A stretch of DNA of 64,000 nucleotides. Origin: Cyanobacteria bacterium FACHB-471 (GTDB lineage Bacteria; Cyanobacteriota; Cyanobacteriia; Elainellales; Elainellaceae). Of this stretch, positions 44,606-53,415 are shown piece by piece. The stretch lies in NCBI GenBank assembly GCA_014695345.1, contig JACJOC010000012.1, positions 273,581-337,580 of the forward strand, read 5' to 3'. The notes under the pieces were generated by a model, which was not told the origin of the DNA, ran no database searches, and saw nothing but the letters and a program-made list of their open reading frames with translations. Positions within the stretch are counted from its first letter, which is position 1; every line of letters begins with the position of its first letter. The position numbers and the translations under genes are program-made.

Positions 44606-45211
44606 ATGAGTGATCAGAATCACTACTTAAAGCTTGGGGTAGATGAAAACGCTTCGTTTGAAGAAATTCAGGATGCTCGTAATCGTCTCGTGCAGGAACA
44701 CAGCGGCGATCGCAAGCTGGTAGAGTCCATTGAGGCAGCTTATGACGCAATCCTGATGGACCGGCTACGGCTGCGACAAGAAGGGAAAATTAAAGTGCCC
44801 GACCGGATTCGCTTTCCAGAGCGGTTGGTTGAAGCACCCCCTGAATTCACTCCAATCCCAACCAAGCAAACTCCGGATTGGTTACAGCGTTTTATTGACA
44901 CACCCAGTCGAGCCGACATTCTTTGGCCCGCTGCGCTGTTTGCTGGAACGGCTTTTCTCAGCCTGACCTCGCCTTCTGTGGGGTTAGCTTTGGGAGTCGG
45001 CTTTAGCCTCTACTTCTTAAATCGCAAAGAGCATAAGTTTGGTCGAGCTTTTCTGCTGACTCTGCTGGGTCTAATTTTAGGCGTGGTGCTGGGGTTGCAA
45101 GCGGCCAGCCTGCTGCAACCCCAACTCAGTGAGCTAGGAATTGCAGCAGAAACTTTTGCAGCCTGGGTGACTTTCCTAGTCCTCTGGTTGATCGACAGCT
45201 TTTTGCGATAA
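44606..45211 (+). CDS. CPP1-like membrane protein with J-like N-terminus
   Basis: The 201-residue protein is of the CPP1-like/DUF3353 type. It has a J-domain-like N-terminal region (NHYLKLGVDENASFEEIQDA, then VESIEAAYDAILMDRLR) without the HPD triad, followed by three or four membrane helices (ADILWPAALFAGTAFLSL, VGLALGVGFSLYFL, AFLLTLLGLILGVVLGLQA, AAWVTFLVLWLIDSFL). The plant relative CPP1 is a chaperone for protochlorophyllide oxidoreductase; whether this protein has that role is inference. TTGGAGGT upstream of the ATG is a strong ribosome site. Confidence 0.9.
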   Translation: MSDQNHYLKLGVDENASFEEIQDARNRLVQEHSGDRKLVESIEAAYDAILMDRLRLRQEGKIKVPDRIRFPERLVEAPPEFTPIPTKQTPDWLQRFIDTPSRADILWPAALFAGTAFLSLTSPSVGLALGVGFSLYFLNRKEHKFGRAFLLTLLGLILGVVLGLQAASLLQPQLSELGIAAETFAAWVTFLVLWLIDSFLR

Positions 45212-45262
45212 AGTCACCGGCGATCAAGCATTCACCCACCTATAATGCTGCCGATCAGCCAC

Positions 45263-45985
45263 TTAGGAGATGGCTGCTCCTACAGCGTTGGCTGGCACAA
45301 CGTTGGACTCTTTAAAGATCAAATCTACTGCTTCGCCGAAATTGTTCACAATTCGGTCGGGGCGCTGCTGCATCAGTTGGGTGCGATCGCGAATGCCACA
45401 CAGTACGGCGATCGCTTTGATACCGTGCGTTTTAGCCGACACAATATCAGCCTCCGTATCGCCAACCATCCAAATTTCCTCAGCCGCTGGAAGCTGGGTC
45501 AACGCTCGTTGCATTAGCAGAGGCTTGTCTTTCACATCAGCCGTTTTGACGTAGTCATTGCTGAGGCAAAACCGTCTGTCCAGTGGAAAGAATTGAGCGA
45601 GGTCATAGCGACCAAAGGCATCATCCAATTCCCGTACCCGTCTCATCGTCATTACAGCTAGATCGACCTTTGCTTGCCGAAGTCGCTTGAGCGTGTCGAT
45701 CGCCCCTGGCACTGGCGTGTCATAAACTAGATAAGGCATCGAGTGGACGGTGCGTTTCCGCACTTGGTAAAACTTTTCTGCCTGGGTCGCATCTAACCCC
45801 GAGAGCCGTGCAATCTGGCGCTCAGGCATTTGCGATCGCTTCAAAGCCCAAAATTCTTCCTTAGAGAGTGGACTAACTGGCTGATCGGGATATCGAACTT
45901 CTCTCAAACAAAACAGGTAGGCCCGATAGTACCGTTCAGAAACGTTCATGATAGGGCCATCAAAATCAGTAATAATTCTTAGCAT
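45263..45985 (-). CDS. HAD-family phosphatase
   Basis: This 240-residue HAD-superfamily protein has the nucleophile motif IITDFDGPIMN (Asp at the first position and the following Asp), motif II LAVMTMRR, the Lys region KDKPLLMQ and motif III EIWMVGDTEADIVSA. The helical cap between motif I and II contains KSQMPERQIARLSGL-like sequence typical of small phosphatases. Substrate unknown. It is transcribed on the minus strand and followed closely by the convergent CPP1-like gene. Confidence 0.9.
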   Translation of the reverse strand: MLRIITDFDGPIMNVSERYYRAYLFCLREVRYPDQPVSPLSKEEFWALKRSQMPERQIARLSGLDATQAEKFYQVRKRTVHSMPYLVYDTPVPGAIDTLKRLRQAKVDLAVMTMRRVRELDDAFGRYDLAQFFPLDRRFCLSNDYVKTADVKDKPLLMQRALTQLPAAEEIWMVGDTEADIVSAKTHGIKAIAVLCGIRDRTQLMQQRPDRIVNNFGEAVDLIFKESNVVPANAVGAAIS

Positions 45986-46130
45986 CTCAAAGCACCAACC
46001 TAAAAACGAGTATTAACTTTTATTAAAACATACTAACTTTCAAGCGCCAAAATTACACTCTGTTGAAAGTCTTAAAGTTTGAAGCAATTTTGTAGTTAAA
46101 TCTGCGACTAAAGAAATTTAAAAATGACAG

Positions 46131-46403
46131 AAAAAAAGTCCGCGTGAGCAGACTTTTCGTGCAGCCTTGGATGAAGTACTCAGGACAAGCTCCCCTCTAG
46201 GAAACGCTTACTTCTAGAACAAGAAGCTGCGGAGATTAGCAAGATGATGAATTGCTGTTCAATACTTCTTAAATAAGCAGCGGTTTTAGAGCCTATTAGA
46301 AACAGCAATGAAACGGCAATTCATTAGATTTATGCAAAGGCAAACTTTGTAACAGGAAGCGTTCTACCTCGGCCGTTCTAGCCTTCTAATTAGCTTTAGC
46401 TCT
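46131..46403 (-). ncRNA. possible small RNA or long 3' untranslated region ending in a terminator
   Basis: No protein frame fills the 418 bases between the HAD start and the next gene. On the minus strand a stem of AAAAGTCTGC with GCGGACTTTT (four-base loop, one G-U pair, spanning 46134-46157) is followed by three further T residues (seven T in all), a good intrinsic terminator. It is about 245 bases beyond the minus-strand stop at 46404. Upstream of it, CTTCTTGTTCTAGAAG can form a second small hairpin. This could be a terminator of the gene above with a long tail, or an independent RNA with its own promoter. No family is recognised. Confidence 0.3.
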
Positions 46404-47243
46404 TTAAACAGACTGTCCTGTCACAATGCCCCAAAGGAAGCGTTCAAACGGACCTTCGTTAACATCGACGTGCATCTTTTTTGCCCAGGTGAATACGTCA
46501 AAGCTGACATGTCCGCTGTCGTGTTGACCGAAAGTGCCCTTTTGAATTGCAACATTGCCGACTAACGCAATCCAGTGGTTGGGCAGAGCAACAGGCAGGT
46601 CATCCTTGCCGGGTGTAGCTTGCCCCAGCAAGCCATCAGCCGTTACCAGCAGGAACGCTACGCCACTCGCCTCAATCACCCGAGCTGCATTTTGCAGGGC
46701 TCCGATGTCGCCCAAGAGGTAGGTGTGGTTGTACTTCACTTGCTCGTAGCCCAAAATTTCTCTAACCCAGCCTTTCATTTCCCAGGATTTAGTCATGCCG
46801 CTGAGGTTACGCATCATTTCAGGCGCATCGGGATCAACGGGAAACAGTAAATTTTCTGCATCGCGTAGCGTTGCTAGCACCAACCAGTCTGCCTGCCCCA
46901 TTTGCAGATCGCCTTTGCTTTCCTGACGCAGCCGAGTAGAGGTATTGATCTGCTTTGTCTTCGCTTGGAAATTGCCCTGTTCAAACAAACTCCTACAAAT
47001 CTGGACGTAACGCAGCGGCTGCTTACGGATTAGCTCAAACAAGATGGAAGCTGGACCACAAAAAGGTTGCTTACCCTGATTGACTTTAAAGGGGTCATTC
47101 ACCCGCGATCGCATCTCTGCCATAATCTTTTGCTTATCCAGATGCGGCCACAGGCTGGGTGCAGCAGATTGCTCAAAGTCGGCGATCGCTGCCAGTGCTT
47201 CCTGCTTGAGAACCGAATTGGATGGCTGAGTATTTGTAGTCAC
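46404..47243 (-). CDS. conserved protein with possible papain-like Cys-His site
   Basis: This 279-residue protein is of no named family I recognise. Residue Cys62 lies in GKQPFCGPASILFELIRK, which resembles the start of the helix bearing the nucleophile in C39-like and papain-like peptidases. His223 in LPNHWIALVGNV sits on a following strand, as the catalytic His does in that fold, and Asp242 or Asp249 (in GQHDSGHVSFDV) could complete the site. No signal peptide or membrane helix is evident. Whether it is an enzyme is an inference from these patterns. It is divergent from miaE. Confidence 0.7.
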   Translation of the reverse strand: MTTNTQPSNSVLKQEALAAIADFEQSAAPSLWPHLDKQKIMAEMRSRVNDPFKVNQGKQPFCGPASILFELIRKQPLRYVQICRSLFEQGNFQAKTKQINTSTRLRQESKGDLQMGQADWLVLATLRDAENLLFPVDPDAPEMMRNLSGMTKSWEMKGWVREILGYEQVKYNHTYLLGDIGALQNAARVIEASGVAFLLVTADGLLGQATPGKDDLPVALPNHWIALVGNVAIQKGTFGQHDSGHVSFDVFTWAKKMHVDVNEGPFERFLWGIVTGQSV

Positions 47244-47400
47244 GTCTTCCTCTGGCTGGCGCTAAACCCCGTATCCAGCTTTGTAGATCAACAGCCGTGA
47301 ATCGTAGAATTACGCAAATCTGATAGAGCGTTTGCTAATCTGACAGAGGTGTAACCGCTCCCCCTCCCTTTAGAAATTCTTCTTCAAACCCAATTTTCCT

Positions 47401-47997
47401 GTGACTTCAACCCTGCCCACGATTAAATTCCTTCAGCAACCTACCTCAACTCAATGGGTAGAGCAGGCGATCGCCAATCTTGACACTATTTTGCTTGACC
47501 ATTCTCACTGTGAACGGAAAGCGGCGGGTGTAGCCCTCAATCTAATTTTTCGTTATCCTTCCAGCGCTAAACTAGTGCGAACCTTGACGGCGATCGCCCA
47601 GGAAGAGCTAGAGCATTTCGAGCAGGTGAATCAGTGGCTCGATCGGCGTGACATTCCCCTGGCACCACTGTCTGCACCACCTTATGCTGCTGGACTCAAG
47701 GCTGAAATTCGCCGTCATGAACCCGACCGAATGCTCGACCTGCTGCTCGTCTCTGGGCTAATCGAAGCCCGTAGCCACGAACGGTTGGGGCTGTTAGCTG
47801 CTCATTGCCCTGAAGTAGAACTAGCGCAGTTTTATCGAGGCTTAATGGCATCGGAAGCGCGTCACTATGGCATTTACTGGACACTAGCAACTACTTATTT
47901 TGAGCGCGCAGTTGCAATGGAGCGGCTAGAATCGCTTGCGGCTGTGGAGAGCCAGCTTTTGTCAACCCTTTACCCTGAGCCAAGGATTCATAGTTAG
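47401..47997 (+). CDS. miaE: tRNA-(ms2io6A)-hydroxylase-like protein
   Basis: This 198-residue ferritin-like di-iron protein is the family of the MiaE enzyme that hydroxylates a modified adenosine at position 37 of tRNA. Metal-ligand patterns are HSHCERKAAG (Glu, His), IAQEELEHFEQ (ExxH), GLIEARSHERLG (ExxxH) and ASEARHYGIYW (ExxH). The start is GTG. In bacteria lacking the ms2i6A pathway the substrate may differ; MiaB and MiaA are not in the window. The stop overlaps by one base the GTG start of the following acetyltransferase gene, a translationally coupled pair. Confidence 0.93.
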   Translation: MTSTLPTIKFLQQPTSTQWVEQAIANLDTILLDHSHCERKAAGVALNLIFRYPSSAKLVRTLTAIAQEELEHFEQVNQWLDRRDIPLAPLSAPPYAAGLKAEIRRHEPDRMLDLLLVSGLIEARSHERLGLLAAHCPEVELAQFYRGLMASEARHYGIYWTLATTYFERAVAMERLESLAAVESQLLSTLYPEPRIHS

Positions 47998-48527
47998 TGA
48001 ATAGCCATTACCGCGAGTTTTGGATTCGAGATTGGCAACCAGGTGATCGCACAGTCGCAGCAGAGTTGATTCGCTCTGTGCTGAGTGAATATGGGCTTGA
48101 GTGTGAACCAGACGGTGCCGACCGAGATGTCTTGTCTGTTGAGGAGTCTTACTGGAACAAAGGTGGCGAATTTTGGGTGGTCGAACGACAGCAGCGCCTA
48201 GTAGGCACAGCCGCTTACTATCCGGTTGCGAAAGGGACGAATGCAGTAGAAATTCGCAAGATGTACCTTTTGCCCGAAGCGAGAGGGCAAGGATTGGGGC
48301 GCTATTTGTTACAAAACTTAGAAGAGGCGATCGCCAAACGGGGCTATCAACAGATTTGGTTAGAAACGGCGAGCGTGCTTTTTGAAGCGGTCAAGCTTTA
48401 CGAGAGTAGCGGTTATCAACCAGCAACTGGGGTTGAAACCAAGCGATGCGATCGCCTTTACACCAAGCTTTTAGAACGTTCTTCTAACTTAGAGCAGCAG
48501 CTTTTAGAGAAAAGCGAAGGCGTTTAA
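47997..48527 (+). CDS. GNAT family N-acetyltransferase
   Basis: This 176-residue GNAT-fold enzyme has the acetyl-CoA-binding motif LPEARGQGLGRYLLQNLEE (the Q/RxxGxG/A) and the following strand QIWLETAS. Substrate unknown. The GTG start overlaps the miaE stop by one base, so translation is probably coupled. The C-terminal 20 residues after LYTKLLERS are charged and add little to the domain. Confidence 0.92.
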   Translation: MNSHYREFWIRDWQPGDRTVAAELIRSVLSEYGLECEPDGADRDVLSVEESYWNKGGEFWVVERQQRLVGTAAYYPVAKGTNAVEIRKMYLLPEARGQGLGRYLLQNLEEAIAKRGYQQIWLETASVLFEAVKLYESSGYQPATGVETKRCDRLYTKLLERSSNLEQQLLEKSEGV

Positions 48528-48762
48528 TCACACACCTCTTCTTTGTCCGTAACTTAACCGGGCTGTGTCATAAGCTTCATGTCTCTGACACATCAACTCA
48601 ACATTGGCTTGTCAGGGTGGCTCCTAAATCCTGCGGACTCTGCCGAGGATTTAAGCAAAAATCCACTCGGACGTAAAACCAGTTTGCATCCGTTGAAAGC
48701 AAAGACGGCAGACACTGGATTGCAGTGGAGTAAACACCTTAAGGTTTAAGGAGAAACTTGAA

Positions 48763-49368
48763 ATGCTGAAGCAAATTTTGGCAGGCAGCACCTTTTTGCT
48801 GCTGGTAGCCTTTGGGAGCCTACCCGCTCGATCTCAAACATTAGCTCCTCCTACAGCTGAGCCAACTGAGCCTTCAGCCCAACAGCTAGACCCTGCAGCC
48901 CAGCCTGCTCCTCCTACTGAAGCTCAGTCCACGCCCCCTACTCAGGCTCAACCCCAGTCCGCTGCTGAGGTAAGTTCAGAGGACATCGAAAAATTTGCTA
49001 GGGCGATCGCGCAACTCCAAACGATTCAGCAGGAAACTCAAACCGAGCTACTTCAAATCGTTGAAGGTCAAGGATTAACCCCAGATCGATTCAATGAAAT
49101 TGCTGAAGCTCAGCAAAACCCTCAAGCAGGAGCCGATGTAGAGATTTCTGATGAGGAATTGCAGAGCTTTGAGCAAGCCGCAAACGAGATCACGACCGTC
49201 CGTCAGCAGACCCAAGCTAGATTCCAGGAAGCGGTTCAAGCTGAAGGGTTAGAAGTTGAGCAGTTTAACCAGATTCTTGCTGCTGTGCAGCAAGATCCTG
49301 CTTTGCAGCAGGAAGTTGAGCAAATTCTTCGAGCTGAACCTGCCTCAGGTCAAGAATTGCCTCAGTAG
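48763..49368 (+). CDS. DUF4168 exported protein
   Basis: This 201-residue secreted protein has a signal peptide (MLKQILAGSTFLLLVAFGSL, cleavage near ARSQT), then a Pro/Ala/Gln/Thr-rich segment of about 45 residues. The helical DUF4168 repeats follow: DIEKFARAIAQLQTIQQETQ with GLTPDRFNEIAEAQQ, and a second DEELQSFEQAANEITTVRQQ with GLEVEQFNQILAAVQ. The gene has a clear AGGAGAAA ribosome site. The function of DUF4168 is unknown; related cyanobacterial proteins are exported helical proteins. Confidence 0.93.
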   Translation: MLKQILAGSTFLLLVAFGSLPARSQTLAPPTAEPTEPSAQQLDPAAQPAPPTEAQSTPPTQAQPQSAAEVSSEDIEKFARAIAQLQTIQQETQTELLQIVEGQGLTPDRFNEIAEAQQNPQAGADVEISDEELQSFEQAANEITTVRQQTQARFQEAVQAEGLEVEQFNQILAAVQQDPALQQEVEQILRAEPASGQELPQ

Positions 49369-49724
49369 GGAAACTCGATTTGCCTTCGTGAGCGCGTCTA
49401 TACCCTTCTGTTAAGGTACCGATTTGTGGCGTTGCGCATGACGAACAACTCCGTAGGGGCACGGCAATGCTGTGCTCCTATAGTGGGCGATCGCCATATT
49501 AGAAACTTCCTCCCATTCTCAAGTTGAGCAATGGCTTTTGTGTTTCTAAGCACTACCTAACGTCGCCTGAAATTAACTCTTAAGTTAGACCGGGATTCAG
49601 CAGATCTTCCTACGGGAGGAGGTTTTCGAGAAATCGAATTATTCCTTACGGAGCATAGGCTGGTCTCGCTTTTTCTGACAAATTGAGTGTAGGGACGGAT
49701 GATAAAAAATCAGGAGATATCGCA
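49369..49724. other. 356-bp intergenic region
   Basis: It contains the inverted repeat at 49454-49480 and a possible promoter of the lipoprotein gene. Reading frames here (such as one on the minus strand at 49265) follow the DUF4168 gene out of frame. I see no gene. Confidence 0.5.
49454..49480. repeat. palindromic intergenic repeat
   Basis: TAGGGGCACGGCA pairs with TGCTGTGCTCCTA (49468-49480) with two mismatches. It resembles the GTAAGGGCGTGGCA-type repeat at 7007. Confidence 0.55.
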
Positions 49725-49928
49725 ATGAAATTAAAGTTTCTCGCTCTACCTTTGTTACTTGGAATGACGCTAGCTGTTGGCGCTTGCGCTCCTGCTGGTA
49801 CCGATGATGCAGAAACTGCACCCACTGAAGACCCCGCTGTAGCACCTGCTGAAGATCCGGCGGTTGCTCCTACCGAAGAGCCAGCAGAGGCTCCTACCGC
49901 TCCTGGAACTGAGGCTCCTCCCCAGTAG
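49725..49928 (+). CDS. small Pro/Thr/Glu-rich lipoprotein
   Basis: A signal peptide with lipobox (LGMTLAVGAC, Cys near residue 20) precedes a 47-residue tail made of DPAVAPAEDPAVAPTEEPAE-like repeats. The start is the ATG at 49725; AGGAG lies eight bases before it, whereas an upstream start at 49683 has no such site. Such short tails may lie in the cell envelope, with no known function. The gene is followed by a terminator hairpin. Confidence 0.72.
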   Translation: MKLKFLALPLLLGMTLAVGACAPAGTDDAETAPTEDPAVAPAEDPAVAPTEEPAEAPTAPGTEAPPQ

Positions 49929-49984
49929 ACTGCTACGAGCGATCGCTCAATAAACATTCTGATTCCACCTTTAAAACCGCTGTT

Positions 49985-50015
49985 GAAAGGTTGCACTCTT
50001 TAGGTGCAGCCTTTC
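49985..50015. terminator. hairpin between convergent genes
   Basis: GAAAGGTTGCAC pairs with GTGCAGCCTTTC (one G-U pair) around a seven-base loop. It is located between the lipoprotein and ribD stops. Confidence 0.75.
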
Positions 50016-50042
50016 GATGTTTCTAACGGTAATCAAGATGCG

Positions 50043-51137
50043 CTAAGGCTGCCCAACTGGCAAATAGCCTTCTATTAAATAATCCGCATCAAGCGATCGC
50101 CACTTCACCCGCTCCAGTACTAGCGCCTCTGACATCAACGACAAGCCCAGCTCACCAACTGGGGAAGGAGCCGTTGCCCCACCAATAATTTTGGGGGCAA
50201 TAAATGCCCAAACTTTTTGAATAGCCCGATCGGCGATCGCCTCAGCTGCCAATCGTCCTCCACATTCCCACAAAACACTCAAGCAGCCTCGTTCATACAA
50301 ACAGTCCATTGCTTGAGCAGGAGCCAGAAATAACATCTCAACCACTTCAACTCCCCGCTTCCTCAAAGCAGTTTGAAATTCGGGTCTGCTGCCAGCTTCA
50401 GTCAAGACTAGCGTTGGAGCTTCCGCGATGTTCCATAATTTGGCATCGTCGGGTAAATCCAAACTGCGGCTCATCACCACCCTGAGCGGGTTATGCTGGG
50501 CGACCTGATGGTTGGTCAGCAGCGGATTGTCACGCCGAACCGTGTTTCCACCTACAACCACTGCATCACAGGTAGCGCGTAACTGGTGAACTGCTGCTCG
50601 TGCAGTTTTTCCTGTAACCCAGGCACTATGTCCGGTGCTAGCAGCAATTTTGCCATCTAGGGTCATCGCATATTTCAAAATGCCAAACGGTCGGCGATGA
50701 AGCACTCGATGCACAAATGCTTCATTCAATTCCTGACAGGCTGCCTCTTCAATACCAACGCTGACCCCTATCCCAGCCGCTTGCAGTCTGGCAACGCCAC
50801 CCCCAGACACGCGCGGATCGGGATCAACCATTCCTGCAACGACCCTGGCAACCCCCGCCTGGATTAGGGCTTCTGTGCAAGGTGGAGTTCTACCGTGGTG
50901 ATTGCAAGGCTCCAAATTGACATAAACGGTAGCTCCCTGTGCTTGCTCAGCCGCTGCCCTCAATGCAAAAACCTCAGCATGGGGTTGCCCCGCCTTGGGG
51001 TGAAATCCTTCGCCAACGATCTGACCGTTTTGCACCACAACGGCTCCCACTAATGGGTTTGGGGCTGTTTGACCTGCTGCCTGACGCGCTAGCTCCAGAC
51101 AACGTTGGATCATGGTTCGGTCAAAATCAGCATTCAT
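50043..51137 (-). CDS. ribD: bifunctional riboflavin biosynthesis protein RibD
   Basis: This 364-residue two-domain enzyme deaminates and then reduces the pyrimidine intermediate in riboflavin synthesis. The N-terminal deaminase has QPHAEVFALRAAAEQ (zinc His and Glu) and LEPCNHHGRTPPCTEALI (two zinc Cys). The C-terminal reductase begins near GILKYAMTLDGKIAASTG and includes DAVVVGGNTVRRDNPLLT and LWECGGRLAAEAI. Both domains seem complete. Transcribed on the minus strand, alone. Confidence 0.97.
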   Translation of the reverse strand: MNADFDRTMIQRCLELARQAAGQTAPNPLVGAVVVQNGQIVGEGFHPKAGQPHAEVFALRAAAEQAQGATVYVNLEPCNHHGRTPPCTEALIQAGVARVVAGMVDPDPRVSGGGVARLQAAGIGVSVGIEEAACQELNEAFVHRVLHRRPFGILKYAMTLDGKIAASTGHSAWVTGKTARAAVHQLRATCDAVVVGGNTVRRDNPLLTNHQVAQHNPLRVVMSRSLDLPDDAKLWNIAEAPTLVLTEAGSRPEFQTALRKRGVEVVEMLFLAPAQAMDCLYERGCLSVLWECGGRLAAEAIADRAIQKVWAFIAPKIIGGATAPSPVGELGLSLMSEALVLERVKWRSLDADYLIEGYLPVGQP

Positions 51138-51309
51138 AAAGAAGAATTGAGTTCATTCAAGGGAGATATGAGCTTGCGATCGCTGCTAGATCTGCTTTTG
51201 AGCGATCGCCCTATAGAAATATTGCAGGACTGTCGAGAATTGCAAGTCATTCAGCAATTTCAGTAGAGTTACGGTGTAGTGTGCCCTTCGAGCCAACTCA
51301 TTCCTCCCC

Positions 51310-51858
51310 CTAATCCCCAACCCCCGCTTCCTGCAACCTCTTCTCAAGATTCTCTTGCTCAAGCTGTTCCAGTAGCCAATCAATCTCAAACCGCAAGTTG
51401 GCTAGATGCCGTCGCCACGCTGTTGACTCATAGCGATCGGTGCTGCTAGTCATATCTTCCCGCTCTAGATCCTGTAGCCGCAGACGGCAAACCAGCAATC
51501 GTTGCTCTAGCAGCTTAATTCGCTCTATGGGAAGAAGGTGGCTAAAGAAGAAATATTTGATGATGAAACGGGACCGACTGTTGACCCAGCTTTCATGCGG
51601 ATATTCCAGCATTTTGCGTCGCCAGCGATCGCGCCCCGCCTCAGTGATGCAATACACTTTGCGGCTCGAACCCGATTCTCCAGCTTCCTCCTCCAGCGTC
51701 ACGATATCTCCTCTTGCCTCCAGCCGTTTGAGCAAAGGATAAATCGCCCCATAGTTGACGCTGATGCAGCCACTCATAAATAGCTCTAGCTGCTGCTTTA
51801 GACGGTAGCCGTGCAAAGGTTGCTTTTGTAAAAATCCAAGTGTTGCTAATTCCAACAT
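51310..51858 (-). CDS. PadR-family transcriptional regulator
   Basis: This 182-residue regulator has a winged-helix domain at the N-terminus ([55 protein letters not shown]) and a C-terminal helical Vir_act_alpha_C-like region ([20 protein letters not shown] to [20 protein letters not shown]), the usual PadR layout. It is divergent from the efflux genes and 17 bases from a 15-bp palindrome, so it probably represses them and itself. PadR proteins often bind phenolic or drug-like ligands; the ligand is not known here. Confidence 0.93.
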   Translation of the reverse strand: MLELATLGFLQKQPLHGYRLKQQLELFMSGCISVNYGAIYPLLKRLEARGDIVTLEEEAGESGSSRKVYCITEAGRDRWRRKMLEYPHESWVNSRSRFIIKYFFFSHLLPIERIKLLEQRLLVCRLRLQDLEREDMTSSTDRYESTAWRRHLANLRFEIDWLLEQLEQENLEKRLQEAGVGD

Positions 51859-51875
51859 TATTTCAACGTATTTCT

Positions 51876-51890
51876 ATATCAGGTTGATAT
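51876..51890. promoter_or_regulatory. 15-bp palindrome, candidate PadR operator
   Basis: ATATCAGGTTGATAT is a perfect inverted repeat around GGT. It is 17 bases upstream of the padR ATG. A second, degenerate TTGATATACC is near 51902-51914. Binding is inferred only. Confidence 0.5.
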
Positions 51891-51933
51891 TCCTACTCCA
51901 AATTGATATACCTGTTAAGGATACAGCGTTTAC

Positions 51934-51960
51934 AAAATGCAATAAACTCTGTTGCATTTT
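51934..51960 (+). promoter_or_regulatory. hairpin in the leader of the efflux operon
   Basis: AAAATGCAA (51934-51942) pairs with TTGCATTTT (51952-51960), followed by TT. It is about 60 bases before the start at 52019. It could be a weak terminator-like attenuator or a protein-binding site. Confidence 0.4.
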
Positions 51961-52018
51961 TAAGCAAGCGCTTGATCAGCTAAGGCAAGAAATTTTCCAA
52001 ATAATTGGCAAGAAATTT

Positions 52019-53395
52019 ATGTTGCAGGTCGCTCCTTCCGTGCCCCTGGCTGTTGCGCGTAAACCTGTGTCAATCGCCAGCCGCCTAATTTTGACTCTCA
52101 GTTTATTATTTGTGTCAGCCGGATGCGAACTGTTTCCTCGTAGCGAGGCTCAACCTGAGCCTCCTGGTGCAGAGCAAGGCGGTCCACCATCTGTTGATGT
52201 GATGGTTGCTGAAACTGCCCCTTTGGAGTCAGCAGAGGAATTCACTGGCACAACCCGACCTTTCCGAGAAGTTTCACTGCGATCGCAAGCTGAAGGGCAA
52301 CTGTTAGATGTAACGGTCGATATGGGCGATCCAGTAGAGCGGGGGCAGGTGTTGGCGCGGCTCGATAATAGATTGCTGACCGCAACTGTGATTGAGGCGC
52401 AGGCAGAGGAGGCAGCCCGTCAGTCTGAAGTGGCTAGCCTGCAAGCAGAAGTCAGCGATGCACTGACCCTAGTAGAACAAGCGCGACTAGAGTTGGCTCA
52501 GGCGCAGTCAGATGCAGCACGACAACAGCAATTGTTTAACGAGGGGGCGATCGCAGAGCAACAGGTAGAACTTGCACAAACTACCGTTGGCACAGCAGAG
52601 CAAGCACTCAGATCGGCGCAAGAGCAGGTTCGCACCCGTCAGCAGGCGGTGAGAGCAGCCGAACGGCGAGTTGTCGCTCAGCAAGCGTTGGTTGCCCAAG
52701 AACAAGAGCGGCAATCTTACAGTACGCTCGTTTCTCCGGTATCTGGCGCAGTCTTGTCACGGGCAGCGGAACCCGGTGATCTCGCCCAGCCAGGAAGTGA
52801 AGTACTACGCCTGGGAGACTTCAGCCAAATAAAAGTAGAAGTTCAAATTTCAGAACTCGAACTGGCAGGTATTCAAGTAGGTCAACCCGTCCAGGTTCGC
52901 CTGGATGCACTTCCTAATCAAACCTTTTCGGGCGAGGTAACGCTCATTTCTCCTGCGGCTGACCCCACTGCTCGTCTAATCCCAATTGAGGTGACAATAC
53001 CGAACCCAGATGAACGCATCGGCAGTGGACTGCTAGCACGGGTTAGCTTCTCTCAACAGGCTGCTGAACGAGTGGTTGTTCCGTTGACGGCGATCGAAAT
53101 CGGAGGAGAGGCAGACGCAGGAAGTTCAGACGCAGAATCACCGCAAGCAGAAGCTTCGGCATCAGAGCAATCAGATGAGCAATCCGGCGAAACAGCCACC
53201 ATTTTCGTCTTAGAAGGTTCTCAAGAGGAGCCGACTGTGGTAGCCCGAACGGTAAGGTTGGGCGATCGCGCTGATGCTCAGGTTGAAATTCTCTCTGGAC
53301 TGGAGCCAGGGGAGCAGTTTATCGTTCGCAGCAGTGACAGCTTAAAAAATGGTGATGCAGTTCGCCTCAGCTTTATCTCAGAAACGTCCTCCTGA
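52019..53395 (+). CDS. efflux RND transporter periplasmic adaptor (HlyD-like)
   Basis: This 458-residue adaptor lipoprotein bridges the inner-membrane RND pump and an outer-membrane channel. The lipobox is LFVSAGC. A barrel-sandwich region ([20 protein letters not shown] to [10 protein letters not shown]), a long helical hairpin with many Glu/Gln repeats (residues about 115-210), a beta-barrel ([20 protein letters not shown]) and a membrane-proximal domain follow. An acidic Ser-rich insert ([20 protein letters not shown]) sits near the C-terminus. I chose the ATG at 52019; an earlier in-frame start at 51884 would overlie the regulatory region. Confidence 0.94.
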   Translation: MLQVAPSVPLAVARKPVSIASRLILTLSLLFVSAGCELFPRSEAQPEPPGAEQGGPPSVDVMVAETAPLESAEEFTGTTRPFREVSLRSQAEGQLLDVTVDMGDPVERGQVLARLDNRLLTATVIEAQAEEAARQSEVASLQAEVSDALTLVEQARLELAQAQSDAARQQQLFNEGAIAEQQVELAQTTVGTAEQALRSAQEQVRTRQQAVRAAERRVVAQQALVAQEQERQSYSTLVSPVSGAVLSRAAEPGDLAQPGSEVLRLGDFSQIKVEVQISELELAGIQVGQPVQVRLDALPNQTFSGEVTLISPAADPTARLIPIEVTIPNPDERIGSGLLARVSFSQQAAERVVVPLTAIEIGGEADAGSSDAESPQAEASASEQSDEQSGETATIFVLEGSQEEPTVVARTVRLGDRADAQVEILSGLEPGEQFIVRSSDSLKNGDAVRLSFISETSS

Positions 53396-53415
53396 ACTTC
53401 TCACCTATCAGTGCA

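Noticed and set aside
48763..49368. Possible toxin-antitoxin pair with the following small lipoprotein
   Set aside because: Both proteins are exported by signal peptides and are 356 bases apart, unlike any toxin-antitoxin arrangement.
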